From: Sulfuricurvum sp. PD_MW2
Lineage (GTDB): Bacteria > Campylobacterota > Campylobacteria > Campylobacterales > Sulfurimonadaceae
Assembly (NCBI RefSeq): GCF_002633015.1
Contig: NZ_NSIU01000016.1
Location: 1 to 45,878 of the forward strand
Reading direction: 5' to 3'
Length of the DNA: 45,878 nucleotides
Shown in pieces: positions 1-7,830 of the stretch (position 1 is the stretch's first letter; every line of letters starts with the position of its first letter). Both the position numbers and the translations under genes were made by a program. The notes below the pieces were generated by a model. It ran no database searches and was not told the DNA's origin. It saw only the letters and a list, made by a program, of their open reading frames with translations.

Positions 1-1
1 G

Positions 2-106
2 TGGACGGGAATTATAGGGGAAATTAACAATAATGTCAAGACCTTTCCTAAAGAAATACAAAAAATATTACAAAAAAATTTAGAATTTTGTTCTGGAGGG
101 GGCTAA
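2..106 (+). CDS. 3' end of an unidentified gene (partial)
   Basis: An open frame runs in from the left edge and stops at TAA 104-106, giving 34 residues that end in a Cys-Ser-Gly-Gly-Gly tail. The reading frame is AT-rich and lysine/isoleucine-rich, unlike the more GC-balanced genes that follow. Only the C-terminus is present and I do not recognise the family. It could be a genuine gene end or a chance open frame of this length; no start or ribosome site can be judged. Confidence 0.35.
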   Translation, partial: WTGIIGEINNNVKTFPKEIQKILQKNLEFCSGGG

Positions 107-185
107 ATGTAACTTTTTTACTCATTTTTGCCCCTTAAAGCCGTTAGTTTACTCCTCTTTACAAATAAATCATTAAAGAAACTCT

Positions 186-193
186 TGTATAAT
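186..193 (+). promoter_or_regulatory. Promoter -10 for the BI-1/thiD2/LRR-kinase group
   Basis: The sequence TTGTATAAT places a perfect TATAAT at 188-193, preceded by TTG in an extended -10-like context, 33 bases before the start codon at 227. No convincing -35 lies at the normal spacing, which is usual for Campylobacterota housekeeping promoters. The three genes downstream overlap one another and probably share this promoter. Confidence 0.55.
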
Positions 194-226
194 CCTCTTT
201 GTAAAATCCCTATTAAGGAAAAAGCA

Positions 227-934
227 ATGGCTTTATATGATCGCGAATACGCACGAGAAAGTGCTTTTGGTTACGAGAGCGCACACCGAAGTGAAGCGCA
301 GATCGTTTCGTTTGTTAAAGATACCTATAAATTGTTTGCCGCTTCAATGTTGGCAGGCGGAGTAGGTGCTTATGTAGGTATGCCTTTTGCAGCTGTAGTT
401 GCAGCTAATTACTGGTTTATCGCTATCCCATGGATGCTGTTTGGAATGTTCGGTCTTCAAATGATCAAAAACAAACCGGGTGTAAATATGATCGGATTGT
501 TTGCGTTTACATTCGCAAGCGGTGTTATCATCACTCCGCTTCTTAGCCATATCCTCCATTTTTCTGGTGGAGCAACTATTATCGGTAATGCGTTTTTTAT
601 GACGGCAGCATTGTTCGGAGGTCTTAGTTTCTTTGCTATTAAAAGTGCAAAAGACTTCACAACATGGTCCAAGCCGATCATGATCGCTTTCTTTATTATT
701 ATGGCGTTCTCATTGATCAATGTCTTTTTCTTGAAAAGTCCAATGATTTATATCGCGATTCAAGCGGTGTTCTTGCTCGTAATCAGTATTATGGTATTGA
801 TCGATACGCAAAACGTTATCCGTGGTGCCTATGAAACACCGATGGACGGTGCGATCGCTTTGTATCTTGATTTCTTCAACCTTTTCGTTACTTTGCTTCA
901 ACTCTTCGGAATTTTCGGAAGCAGTGATGAGTAA
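227..934 (+). CDS. Bax inhibitor-1 / YccA family membrane protein
   Basis: This encodes a 235-residue inner-membrane protein of the BI-1/YccA (UPF0005) family. The soluble N-terminus of about 40 residues is followed by about seven hydrophobic helices, as is usual for the family. The last helix carries acidic and polar residues (an LYLDFFNLF segment) corresponding to the family's pH/calcium-sensing region. Bacterial relatives act as proton/calcium leak channels or as modulators of the FtsH protease; which applies here is unknown. The frame stays open upstream to 128, but the ATG at 227 is chosen because AAGGA lies seven bases before it and the -10 at 188-193 would fall inside a longer gene. 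Its 3' end overlaps thiD2 by 8 bases. Confidence 0.9.
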   Translation: MALYDREYARESAFGYESAHRSEAQIVSFVKDTYKLFAASMLAGGVGAYVGMPFAAVVAANYWFIAIPWMLFGMFGLQMIKNKPGVNMIGLFAFTFASGVIITPLLSHILHFSGGATIIGNAFFMTAALFGGLSFFAIKSAKDFTTWSKPIMIAFFIIMAFSLINVFFLKSPMIYIAIQAVFLLVISIMVLIDTQNVIRGAYETPMDGAIALYLDFFNLFVTLLQLFGIFGSSDE

Positions 935-1328
935 CTCTCTTCCCCCGGAACTTCTCCGGGTGGTCGATGCCAATCTAAACCGTCTCAAAGAAGGTATCCG
1001 TGTGATTGAGGATATAGCGCGCTATGTTCACAATGACAAGGAACTCTCCACCTCCCTCAAAAATCTACGTCATTTATGCCGAATCGATCCTATTGATGAA
1101 TTATTAGCTTCTCGTGACAGCATAAACGATGTGTTACGCCCGACTATGCAAAGCGAAATGAACCGTACCGATTTGCGTTCTATTGTAATAGCCAACTATA
1201 AAAGAGCGCAAGAGTCGTCACGTGTTTTGGAAGAACTCTATAAAATAGTGGAACCTTCTTTAAGTGAGCAGTTCAAAACTATCCGCTATGAACTCTATAC
1301 ATTAGAAAAGAAAAACCTACTCAAGTGA
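927..1328 (+). CDS. thiD2: ThiD2-family hydroxymethylpyrimidine phosphate kinase
   Basis: The 133-residue product matches the ThiD2 domain, elsewhere often fused to the N-terminus of thiamine phosphate synthase. It carries the family signature near residues 11-31: R-V-x-D14-A-N16, then R19-x-x-E22-G23, R25 and E28. ThiD2 phosphorylates HMP-P to HMP-PP for thiamine synthesis and is unrelated in sequence to classical ThiD. Here it stands alone with no ThiE domain. The ATG at 927 gives a start flush with the conserved region; the longer frame from 822 lies wholly inside the preceding gene. It overlaps BI-1 by 8 bases, and its TGA shares one base with the next ATG, so the three genes are probably co-translated. 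Confidence 0.8.
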   Translation: MSNSLPPELLRVVDANLNRLKEGIRVIEDIARYVHNDKELSTSLKNLRHLCRIDPIDELLASRDSINDVLRPTMQSEMNRTDLRSIVIANYKRAQESSRVLEELYKIVEPSLSEQFKTIRYELYTLEKKNLLK

Positions 1329-2581
1329 TGCATACACTCGAACAACTTCGATCCGGAAAACTCAAAGGGATCAAACGGCTAACTCTGAGTGAAAACCTCA
1401 CTTACTTTCCCGAAGAGATATTTGATCTGGCGGAGACGTTGGAAATTTTGGATTTGAGCAACAATCATCTCAGCCACCTTCCCGATCTAAGTCGACTCAC
1501 CCGTCTCAAAATCGCCTTTTTTTCCAATAATCGCTTCACGTCATTCCCCTCCTCCTTTCGAGAATGCAATAACCTCTATATGGTAGGATTCAAAAACAAT
1601 CAGATTGAGGATTTTGACGAAGATATTCTCCCTGAGAGTATCAGTTGGCTCATCGTAACCGATAATCGACTCATGAGTCTCCCCCGATCTATCGGAAAAC
1701 TAAGCAAGCTGCATAAATGCGCACTGGCCGGAAATCGCCTCGAAACACTCCCTGATGAGATGGCGCAATGTCAAAATCTTGAACTCCTCCGACTCTCTGC
1801 CAACAATCTCCAAAAGGTCCCCGAGTGGTTGTGGACTCTGCCAAAACTCTCTTGGCTTGCGTTTTCAGGAAATCCGTGCAGTGCAAAAGCCCTCTACGAA
1901 CTTCAAGAGATATCTTTTGACACCTTGGATGTTAAAGAGAAATTAGGCTCAGGGGCTTCAGGAGATATTTACAAAGCATACTCACTACAACACCAAAAAC
2001 CTGTCGCCCTTAAGCTCTTCAAAGGTGCGATTACGAGTGACGGGTACGCGCACGATGAGATGAATGCCACCATCAGCACAGGAGAGCATCCGAACCTCAT
2101 CAAAGTCCTCGCAAAACTCTCAGGAGATGATCGGTTGGGATTAGTACTCGAATATATCCCTAATATGTATCGCAATCTGGGGCTGCCTCCCGATTTTGAA
2201 ACCTGTACCCGCGATACATTCGCCAAAGAAACTTCATTTTCTCTTGAAACAATCTACGCCGTGGCAAAAGGAATCGCCTCTGCTAGTGCTCATTTGCACG
2301 CACGAGGGCTCATGCACGGCGATCTCTACGCCCATAATATCCTCATCAACGACGACAATCACTGCTATCTGGGGGATTTCGGTGCGGCCAGTTTTTATGA
2401 ACCCCACTGTAAAGAGTTCGAGAGGATCGAAGTGCGGGCATTCGGATGTCTGCTGGAAGATATGCTCTCCCTCTGCCCCACCAAAGAGGGAACTCTCTAT
2501 AGTATGTTAGAAGAGCTGAGAGAAAAATGCATGAATGAATCGGTGGAAGAGAGACCGCTGTTTAGCGAGATAAGGTTGTAA
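1328..2581 (+). CDS. Leucine-rich-repeat protein with C-terminal protein kinase domain
   Basis: The 417-residue protein has about seven leucine-rich repeats in roughly residues 15-195 (for example LEILDLSNNHLSHLP), followed by a eukaryotic-type kinase domain. Visible kinase motifs are the glycine-rich loop LGSGASGDIY near 206, the ATP lysine in VALK near 228, an HGDLYAHN catalytic loop with Asp near 332, and DFG near 350. The HRD arginine is Gly and the usual lysine two residues after the catalytic Asp is Tyr. No APE motif is seen and only about 67 residues follow DFG, so the activation segment and C-lobe are short. It has no signal peptide or membrane helix and is therefore cytoplasmic. The ATG at 1328 overlaps the thiD2 stop by one base (a GTG at 1325 is also possible). 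The 3' end overlaps the opposing bioC-like gene by 20 bases. Substrate unknown. Confidence 0.85.
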   Translation: MHTLEQLRSGKLKGIKRLTLSENLTYFPEEIFDLAETLEILDLSNNHLSHLPDLSRLTRLKIAFFSNNRFTSFPSSFRECNNLYMVGFKNNQIEDFDEDILPESISWLIVTDNRLMSLPRSIGKLSKLHKCALAGNRLETLPDEMAQCQNLELLRLSANNLQKVPEWLWTLPKLSWLAFSGNPCSAKALYELQEISFDTLDVKEKLGSGASGDIYKAYSLQHQKPVALKLFKGAITSDGYAHDEMNATISTGEHPNLIKVLAKLSGDDRLGLVLEYIPNMYRNLGLPPDFETCTRDTFAKETSFSLETIYAVAKGIASASAHLHARGLMHGDLYAHNILINDDNHCYLGDFGAASFYEPHCKEFERIEVRAFGCLLEDMLSLCPTKEGTLYSMLEELREKCMNESVEERPLFSEIRL

Positions 2582-3257
2582 TAAACACCACTTCAAATTC
2601 AAGATAAGAGAGAGGATAGGTTTCCATCAATTGTTTTGTCTGTGCGAAATCAAGAACCCTACGACCGCCGCTTACCCCGCTGCGTTTGATATAGCGAAAC
2701 ATTTCCCGTACCGAATCAAACTCTAACGTAGTGTGAAGTACTTCAAAACGGGCATTCAAATATTTCTCGGCAATGGCAATCACCTCATCCGCCGAACGCA
2801 ATAACGGAGTAACTCCAGCACACTCATGCAATGTTTTGAAGGTACCGGCAGAAAAAATTGCCAAAGAGAGCGGAGCATTAAGGGAATCTAGCGATTTAAA
2901 AACTCCCTCCAAATCATCTGCCCACTGCAATGCCGAAGCGGAATAAATATGATCAAATCGCTCACCACTAAGTCTTTCAAATAATAAGCGATCGTTAAAA
3001 TTTCCCAATATCAACTCGACATTGGACGAAACCGGATGCTGTTCAAGCATCGATGCAGAAAAATCAATTCCAATAAATCGATCCATATTCCAATCAATCT
3101 GTGAAAAAACCGTTCCATTCCCGCATCCCAAATCTAAAATCCGTTTCGGTTGATCTACGGTTGAAGAAATCAGTTTTTGGGCAACGAGACGCTGGATCAC
3201 GTTATGGCTCCCATACTCCGCGGCATAACGGGAAAACTCGTGACAAACACTACTCAT
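2562..3257 (-). CDS. bioC: BioC-like SAM-dependent methyltransferase
   Basis: This is a 231-residue class I methyltransferase. Motif I is ILDLGCGNGT near residues 40-49, followed by an acidic GIDFSASML motif II and a SASALQWADD segment that resembles the BioC catalytic-domain pattern. The C-terminal LSYLEFEVVF is also reminiscent of BioC. BioC methylates the free carboxyl of malonyl-ACP to start pimelate synthesis for biotin. No other biotin gene is nearby; it is instead the last gene of the znu operon and overlaps znuB by 4 bases (ATGA). A different small-molecule methyltransferase cannot be excluded. Confidence 0.7.
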   Translation of the reverse strand: MSSVCHEFSRYAAEYGSHNVIQRLVAQKLISSTVDQPKRILDLGCGNGTVFSQIDWNMDRFIGIDFSASMLEQHPVSSNVELILGNFNDRLLFERLSGERFDHIYSASALQWADDLEGVFKSLDSLNAPLSLAIFSAGTFKTLHECAGVTPLLRSADEVIAIAEKYLNARFEVLHTTLEFDSVREMFRYIKRSGVSGGRRVLDFAQTKQLMETYPLSYLEFEVVFITTLSR

Positions 3258-4051
3258 CGGCGATTAATAACCAAAGCAAGAATAAAAATGACCAAAAGGC
3301 ACAAAACGATTGCTGCACCGCTAGGAAGGGAAAAGAGATACGATGCACTAAGACCGATAATAACCGAAAGTAGAGCAATTGCGACAGAAAGTAATGTCGT
3401 AGGATAAAATCCCATCCCAAAACGAATGGCAGCAACCGGAGGGATCACCATCAGCGCTCCAATCAAAAGCGTTCCGACCACACGAATGGAGAGAGCAATA
3501 ATAACGGCAATCACACTCACAAGCATAAAATTAAGAAGGGTGACACGAATCCCCCCTGCGCGGGCAACATCCTCATCGAACGCAATAAAATAGAGCTCTT
3601 TAAAAAATGCGATTAAAAGTGCCATCGCCAATGAGCCAAAAATCCCCATCACCCATAAATCCTGTGTACTAACCGAGAGGATAGAACCGAATAGATAACT
3701 AAACAAAGAGGCGTTAAACGATCCCGCCAATGAAACGATCACAATAGCAAGGGCGAGAGATCCGGAGAGAAAAATGGCAAGTACCGAGTCCGAATACATT
3801 CCATGAGTGCTGCGCAAATACTCAATCAGCCATGAAGCGACCAACGAAGCCAACACCGCGATCCATAAAGGGCTCATTCCAAAAAGCAACCCAACCGCCA
3901 CACCGACAAGCGATACATGAGCCAACGTTTCACTCAGAAGCGAATAACGACGCAGAACAATAAAAGAACCGCTAATGGATGCCAATACCGCAATCATCAG
4001 CCCCGCGATAAAGGCCCTCTGCATAAAAGGGTAGTTCAACATTTCTAACAT
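3254..4051 (-). CDS. znuB: Zinc ABC transporter permease ZnuB
   Basis: The 265-residue protein is almost entirely hydrophobic helices, with the ABC-3 family pattern: a leading FMQRAFIAGL segment, RRYSLLSETLAHVSLVGVA with the coupling-helix SLLSETLAH, and GTLLIGALMVIPPVAA near the C-terminus. It forms the membrane channel that moves zinc (or a related divalent metal) delivered by ZnuA, powered by ZnuC. It lies 13 bases after znuC and shares four bases with the following bioC-like gene, so all four genes look like one transcript. Zinc specificity comes from the His-rich ZnuA rather than from this gene; manganese permeases belong to the same family. Confidence 0.88.
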   Translation of the reverse strand: MLEMLNYPFMQRAFIAGLMIAVLASISGSFIVLRRYSLLSETLAHVSLVGVAVGLLFGMSPLWIAVLASLVASWLIEYLRSTHGMYSDSVLAIFLSGSLALAIVIVSLAGSFNASLFSYLFGSILSVSTQDLWVMGIFGSLAMALLIAFFKELYFIAFDEDVARAGGIRVTLLNFMLVSVIAVIIALSIRVVGTLLIGALMVIPPVAAIRFGMGFYPTTLLSVAIALLSVIIGLSASYLFSLPSGAAIVLCLLVIFILALVINRR

Positions 4052-4064
4052 TTAATTCCCCTCT

Positions 4065-4826
4065 TTAATGGTTATGCGATACAAGATGCGCCGGTGTACC
4101 GTAGAGTCGGCTCATCTCATCGCACCGGAGCATTTCGCCAGGATTTTGAGAGACCAATACACTTTGGTTGACAAACAAAAGACGGGTGATATCTTCGGCA
4201 ATCACCCCGACATCATGCGTGATGAAGAGAATAGAGAGCTTTTTGGTTTTATTCAATGTACGAAGAAGTTCATAAAAACGGTGCTGTGATTCGACGTCAA
4301 CTCCCGTGTTAGGTTCATCAACAATCAACACGTCGGGAGCAGAGGCAAGTGCACGGGCGATCATAACCCGCTGACGCTGACCGCCCGAGAGATTGCCGAT
4401 CAGACGATCTGAGAGATCCGAAACACCCATCAGCTCCATGGCTTCTACAATAGCAGCTTTATCCTCGTGTGATTCAAATCCAAAAATACCTCGTCTGGCA
4501 TAACGTCCCATCCCGACCACTTCTCTCACCGTTGCCGGAAAAGAACCGTCTACCAATGCGGAGCGCTGCGGAACATAACCGATACGGTTCCAATCACGAA
4601 ACCGTTTTTGAGGTATCCCAAAAAGTTTTATTTCACCTGATGTGGGCTTTTCAAGACCGAGCAAAAGACGAACCAATGTCGTCTTCCCTCCGCCGTTGGG
4701 ACCGATGATAGCGCAGTACTCCCCCGGCAAAATTTTAAACGTAGAATTTTTGAGGACCAAATTCCCCTGCCGCTCAAAGTTGAGGTTATTCACTTCAAAA
4801 AGGCTAGGGGAAAATTTCAACGGCAC
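4065..4826 (-). CDS. znuC: Zinc ABC transporter ATPase ZnuC
   Basis: This 253-residue ABC ATPase has Walker A GPNGGGKTT near residues 43-51, a Q-loop (VPQRSALV), the signature LSGGQRQR, Walker B VLIVDEPNTG and the H-loop FITHD. The gene starts with GTG at 4826, inside the last codons of znuA (10-base overlap), with GAGAAG about 7 bases upstream, indicating translational coupling. The C-terminus ends in His-Leu-Val-Ser-His-Asn-His, a possible metal-sensing tail like those seen in some ZnuC proteins. It energises import through ZnuB. Confidence 0.9.
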   Translation of the reverse strand: MPLKFSPSLFEVNNLNFERQGNLVLKNSTFKILPGEYCAIIGPNGGGKTTLVRLLLGLEKPTSGEIKLFGIPQKRFRDWNRIGYVPQRSALVDGSFPATVREVVGMGRYARRGIFGFESHEDKAAIVEAMELMGVSDLSDRLIGNLSGGQRQRVMIARALASAPDVLIVDEPNTGVDVESQHRFYELLRTLNKTKKLSILFITHDVGVIAEDITRLLFVNQSVLVSQNPGEMLRCDEMSRLYGTPAHLVSHNH

Positions 4827-5764
4827 TCCATCGCTTCTCGTAATTTTTTCAGGTTCTCCCGCATAATGGAGAGATAGGTTTGATGCAATTTTAACTCATC
4901 TTGGCTAATATTTTCGAGCGGTTGAAGCGCAACCGCTTTCGCACCCGTCTCTTGAGCAATCGTTTGGGAGACGTTATCATTGATCAGCTCTTCAAAAAAT
5001 ATCGTTTTCATCCCATGCTCTTTCACCACTTCAACTACATGAGCAACAGTCTGTGCGCTCGGCTGTTCATCCGAAGAGAGCCCGATGACTGAAACGTTCT
5101 CGAGCTTGTTGGCATGTGCAAGGTATCCGAATGCGTCGTGATTAGAGATCAACGTACGATTTTTACACTCTGCTAACCCGGTCGTGAATTCGGATTTAAG
5201 TTTTTGAAGTTCTCCAATGTATGCCGCAGCATTTTTATGAAACAGTTCTGCTTTTGAAGGAAGAAGTTTCGAGAACTCGGCATCCAATGTCTGTGTCATG
5301 GCAATCATATTGTCAATATCAAGCCAATAGTGGGGATCATAGGCACCATGATGGTGTTCATCCTCGGTATGTTCATCATGCTCCTCTTCTTTTGACAAAA
5401 CAACATGTTGACTCATATCGACCACTCCGGTTGTTGAGCTCAACGTTTTTTTTATCCCTTCCGCCCATGTCTCGAAGCCCGCACCGTTATAAACAAACAA
5501 AGCCGACTTTGAGAGTTCTGCTACTTGGGTTGGGTTGGGAGAAAACATATGAGCATCACTCCCCAAAGGGACAATCGGATGAATCTCCAGTGCATCACCC
5601 GCTACAGCGTTTGCAGCTTCATGCAAAGAGAATGTACTCACGGAAACAACAATTTTCTCTTCTCCCGTTCCCTCTTTTTTTTGAAGATTCGGTGAAAAAA
5701 AACTCATTCCGATTACAATAACGGTGATCACGCCACCAAAAACAATCAAACGTCTGGTATCCAT
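4817..5764 (-). CDS. znuA: Zinc-binding periplasmic lipoprotein/solute-binding protein ZnuA
   Basis: The 315-residue protein is a cluster A-I metal-binding protein. An N-terminal hydrophobic segment (about residues 6-24) without a lipobox suggests a signal peptide or anchor. Metal ligands are His in PLGSDAHMFSP, the acidic/His loop EEEHDEHTEDEHHH followed by DPHYWLD, His in ISNHDAFGYLAH, and a late Glu/Asp region (FFEELINDN). The His-rich loop between the first two ligands is the hallmark of zinc-specific ZnuA proteins as opposed to manganese binders. First gene of the znuABC-bioC transcript, divergent from secG. Zur/Fur control is likely in principle, but I could not identify a convincing box. 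Confidence 0.9.
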   Translation of the reverse strand: MDTRRLIVFGGVITVIVIGMSFFSPNLQKKEGTGEEKIVVSVSTFSLHEAANAVAGDALEIHPIVPLGSDAHMFSPNPTQVAELSKSALFVYNGAGFETWAEGIKKTLSSTTGVVDMSQHVVLSKEEEHDEHTEDEHHHGAYDPHYWLDIDNMIAMTQTLDAEFSKLLPSKAELFHKNAAAYIGELQKLKSEFTTGLAECKNRTLISNHDAFGYLAHANKLENVSVIGLSSDEQPSAQTVAHVVEVVKEHGMKTIFFEELINDNVSQTIAQETGAKAVALQPLENISQDELKLHQTYLSIMRENLKKLREAMECR

Positions 5765-5842
5765 AGTTTCATCTCTCTTTCACAGATTTTGTCTCATTTG
5801 TTTTATGAGTATGCGTAATAGTACGCTATCGAGGAGATGGCA

Positions 5843-5938
5843 ATGGCTAAAAAAAGGCCCAATTTTCTTTTCAGCGAACAGCGATTGCACATATCCTCTC
5901 CTTCGATACAAAAAAGGTATTTTATCTTACTCATTTAA
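5843..5938 (+). CDS. Possible 31-residue small ORF in the znuA-secG gap
   Basis: The gap 5765-6009 is the longest gene-free stretch. It contains an ATG at 5843 preceded by GAGGAGA at a good ribosome-site distance (about six bases), opening a 31-codon frame that starts Met-Ala-Lys-Lys and ends at TAA 5936-5938. The peptide is basic with a hydrophobic C-terminus. I recognise no family, and a chance frame is quite possible; the ribosome site is the only positive evidence. The rest of the gap holds the secG promoter and a short 5-base inverted repeat (5813-5826). Confidence 0.25.
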   Translation: MAKKRPNFLFSEQRLHISSPSIQKRYFILLI

Positions 5939-5971
5939 AAAGGAGCTTCATTCCTCTCTTATGAACACTAT

Positions 5972-5979
5972 GGTATAAT
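5972..5979 (+). promoter_or_regulatory. Promoter -10 for secG-frr-pyrE
   Basis: A perfect TATAAT at 5974-5979 sits in the context TATGGTATAAT, an extended -10, 30 bases before the secG start. No clear -35 is present. It probably drives secG, frr, pyrE and the following small gene, which are spaced by 17 bases or less. Confidence 0.6.
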
Positions 5980-6009
5980 CGCGAACTTTTTTAAAATTCA
6001 AGGATTAAT

Positions 6010-6327
6010 ATGACAGGCATACTGCTCATCGTACAAATCGCTTTGGTCGTTATGATCACGATTGCGGTACTTCTACAAAAAAGCTCAAGCATCGGCTTGG
6101 GTGCATACAGCGGTTCAAACGAATCGGTTTTCGGTGCAAAAGGTCCGGGGAGTTTCTTGGCTAAAGTAACCTTTTTCCTCGGATTCATTTTTATCGTCAA
6201 CACTATCGCGCTCAGCTATTTCTATGCACAACAAAAAAATAAATCGGTAGTTGATGCAATGATCGAAAAAACTGACGTTGCCGCACCGACGATTAATATC
6301 GTAAACGATACCAACGCAACCAAATAA
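6010..6327 (+). CDS. secG: Preprotein translocase subunit SecG
   Basis: This 105-residue membrane protein has two hydrophobic segments (about residues 2-22 and 52-72) joined by a loop that carries the SecG signature: QKSSSIGLGAYSGS and then a GPGSFLAKVT stretch. SecG is the small third subunit of the SecYEG channel and promotes SecA-driven export. The length and the polar C-terminal tail after the second helix fit Campylobacterota SecG. AAGGATT eight bases before the ATG supports the start. It lies 17 bases before frr. Confidence 0.9.
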   Translation: MTGILLIVQIALVVMITIAVLLQKSSSIGLGAYSGSNESVFGAKGPGSFLAKVTFFLGFIFIVNTIALSYFYAQQKNKSVVDAMIEKTDVAAPTINIVNDTNATK

Positions 6328-6344
6328 GACGGAAGGAATTAATT

Positions 6345-6902
6345 ATGCTAAACGAAGTGTATCAATTTTGTGAAGAGAAAATGCAAGGAAGCGTTGACCA
6401 CATGCTCAGCGATTTCCGTACATTACGTACCGGAAAAGTAACAACCAAAATCCTTGACAATATCCGTGTTGAAAGCTACGGTTCACTGGTTCCTTTGGAG
6501 CAGGCAGCGAGCGTTTTGGCTACCGATGCCACTACTATCACTATCTCTCCATGGGATAAATCGATGCTTAGCGTGATCGAAAAAGCGATCCAAAAAGCAG
6601 ACATCGGTGTCAATCCGAATAACAATGGAACCGACATTAAACTTTTCTTCCCACCGATGACCGTGGAACAACGTCAAGAATCGGCAAAAAAAGCCAAAGG
6701 GATGGCGGAAGATGCGAAGGTAGGTGTTCGTAATGATCGTAAAAAAGCAAACGATAAAATCAAAGTACTCGAAAAAGACAAATTGATCACACAAGACGAA
6801 TCTAAAGGTGCTCAAGATAAAGTACAAAAAATCACCGATAAATTTACTGCTAAAATTGACGAATTGCTCAAAAACAAAGAGCAAGAACTTCTAACGGTGT
6901 AA
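6345..6902 (+). CDS. frr: Ribosome recycling factor
   Basis: The 185-residue product has the standard RRF length and pattern: an N-terminal helix with [11 protein letters not shown], the domain II region [14 protein letters not shown], the [22 protein letters not shown] segment split across the hinge, and a long helical C-terminus with alternating Lys and Glu. RRF works with EF-G to split the post-termination ribosome. GGAAGGA precedes the ATG. Its TAA overlaps the first possible pyrE start. Confidence 0.95.
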   Translation: MLNEVYQFCEEKMQGSVDHMLSDFRTLRTGKVTTKILDNIRVESYGSLVPLEQAASVLATDATTITISPWDKSMLSVIEKAIQKADIGVNPNNNGTDIKLFFPPMTVEQRQESAKKAKGMAEDAKVGVRNDRKKANDKIKVLEKDKLITQDESKGAQDKVQKITDKFTAKIDELLKNKEQELLTV

Positions 6903-6904
6903 TG

Positions 6905-7513
6905 ATGGATATCAAAGCAATCTATATGAACGCCAACGCCATGTTGGAAGGGCATTTTAAACTCAGTTCCGGAAACCATTCGCAGTATTATCTCCAATCG
7001 GCAAAAGTACTCGAAGATCCTAAAACGGCGAAACTGCTTGCCGATGCGCTTGCCCTAAAGATCCAAGAAAACGGTATCGAGATTGATACGGTATGTGCTC
7101 CGGCACTTGGTGGATTGATCGCAGGCTTTGCCCTCGCAACGGCGCTCGATAAACGCTCTATTTTTGCTGAGCGGGTCAACGGTGAGATGCAAATCCGCCG
7201 TGGATTTGAAATCACTCCGGGTGAAAAAGTCCTTATCTGTGAAGACATCATCACCACGGGCGGTTCAGCAATGGAAGCGGCCAAAGCAATCGAAGCATTG
7301 GGCGGAGAAGTGGTCGGTTTTGCCGCATTGGCAAATCGCGGGTTCTGTAAACGTGAGGGGAGCGAATTGGAGCGCAAATCAAACTGCGCTCTCCCTTGTG
7401 ATAAACCTCTTTTTGCTTTGGCCGATTTCAATTTTGAAATGTATGCGCCGGAAAGCTGCCCATTGTGTGCCGATGGAAGCGAAGCAATTAAACCGGGCTC
7501 ACGTGGCAACTAA
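6905..7513 (+). CDS. pyrE: Orotate phosphoribosyltransferase
   Basis: The 202-residue enzyme converts orotate and PRPP to OMP in pyrimidine synthesis. The PRPP-binding motif [13 protein letters not shown] is near residues 113-125, and the flexible loop and [10 protein letters not shown] region are in place. The C-terminal [15 protein letters not shown] tail is typical of the long PyrE type with a terminal Cys pair. Two ATG codons occur in tandem at 6902 and 6905; the second matches the family N-terminus better, and the first sits in the frr stop (TAATG). No Shine-Dalgarno is visible, so translation is probably coupled to frr. The stop shares one base with the next ATG. Confidence 0.93.
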   Translation: MDIKAIYMNANAMLEGHFKLSSGNHSQYYLQSAKVLEDPKTAKLLADALALKIQENGIEIDTVCAPALGGLIAGFALATALDKRSIFAERVNGEMQIRRGFEITPGEKVLICEDIITTGGSAMEAAKAIEALGGEVVGFAALANRGFCKREGSELERKSNCALPCDKPLFALADFNFEMYAPESCPLCADGSEAIKPGSRGN

Positions 7514-7830
7514 TGTCTGCTAATCCTGAAAATTTTAAAGTCGATATGCCGCATCTTCAAAAGGTGCAGCGAACGATTCGTAAAGCGGGAAATATTTTCC
7601 CCAATGAAGCAGAGCTGGTCAATACGCTTGAAGATTTAATCATCAAAGCACAAGACGATACTTCGCTCAATACCTATTATTCTATGGCTCAATACCTCAA
7701 ACAACGGGTCAAAGAGCTCAAAAATCATCTGAGTGAACCGGTCGAAGAGATCGATACCGCTCTCGAAGATCTTGAGTGGTCGATCCGCTATCTGCAGTGG
7801 CTTGTGGCCGAGCAGCCGAGCCACTCATAA
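7513..7830 (+). CDS. Conserved-looking hypothetical, helical 105-residue protein
   Basis: A 105-residue soluble, acidic protein predicted to be almost all alpha-helical. I see no catalytic motif, signal peptide or cysteine. The pattern of Leu/Ile heptads with charged residues from about residue 35 to 100 suggests a helical bundle or coiled coil. Its ATG at 7513 uses the last base of the pyrE TAA, so it is co-translated with pyrE. Its end overlaps the stop of the convergent antiporter gene by 6 bases. Function unknown. Confidence 0.75.
   Translation: MSANPENFKVDMPHLQKVQRTIRKAGNIFPNEAELVNTLEDLIIKAQDDTSLNTYYSMAQYLKQRVKELKNHLSEPVEEIDTALEDLEWSIRYLQWLVAEQPSHS

Noticed and set aside
5221-5721. 166-codon frame antisense to znuA
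   Set aside because: It is opposite the zinc-binding protein gene, with low-complexity composition and no initiation signal.
5813-5826. GCGTA-ATAG-TACGC repeat as a Zur box before znuA
   Set aside because: Arms of five bases only and no match to known Zur or Fur consensus; left as an unassigned small repeat.
6483-6884. 133-codon frame antisense to frr, very Phe-rich
   Set aside because: Phe richness mirrors the Lys codons of ribosome recycling factor on the other strand.
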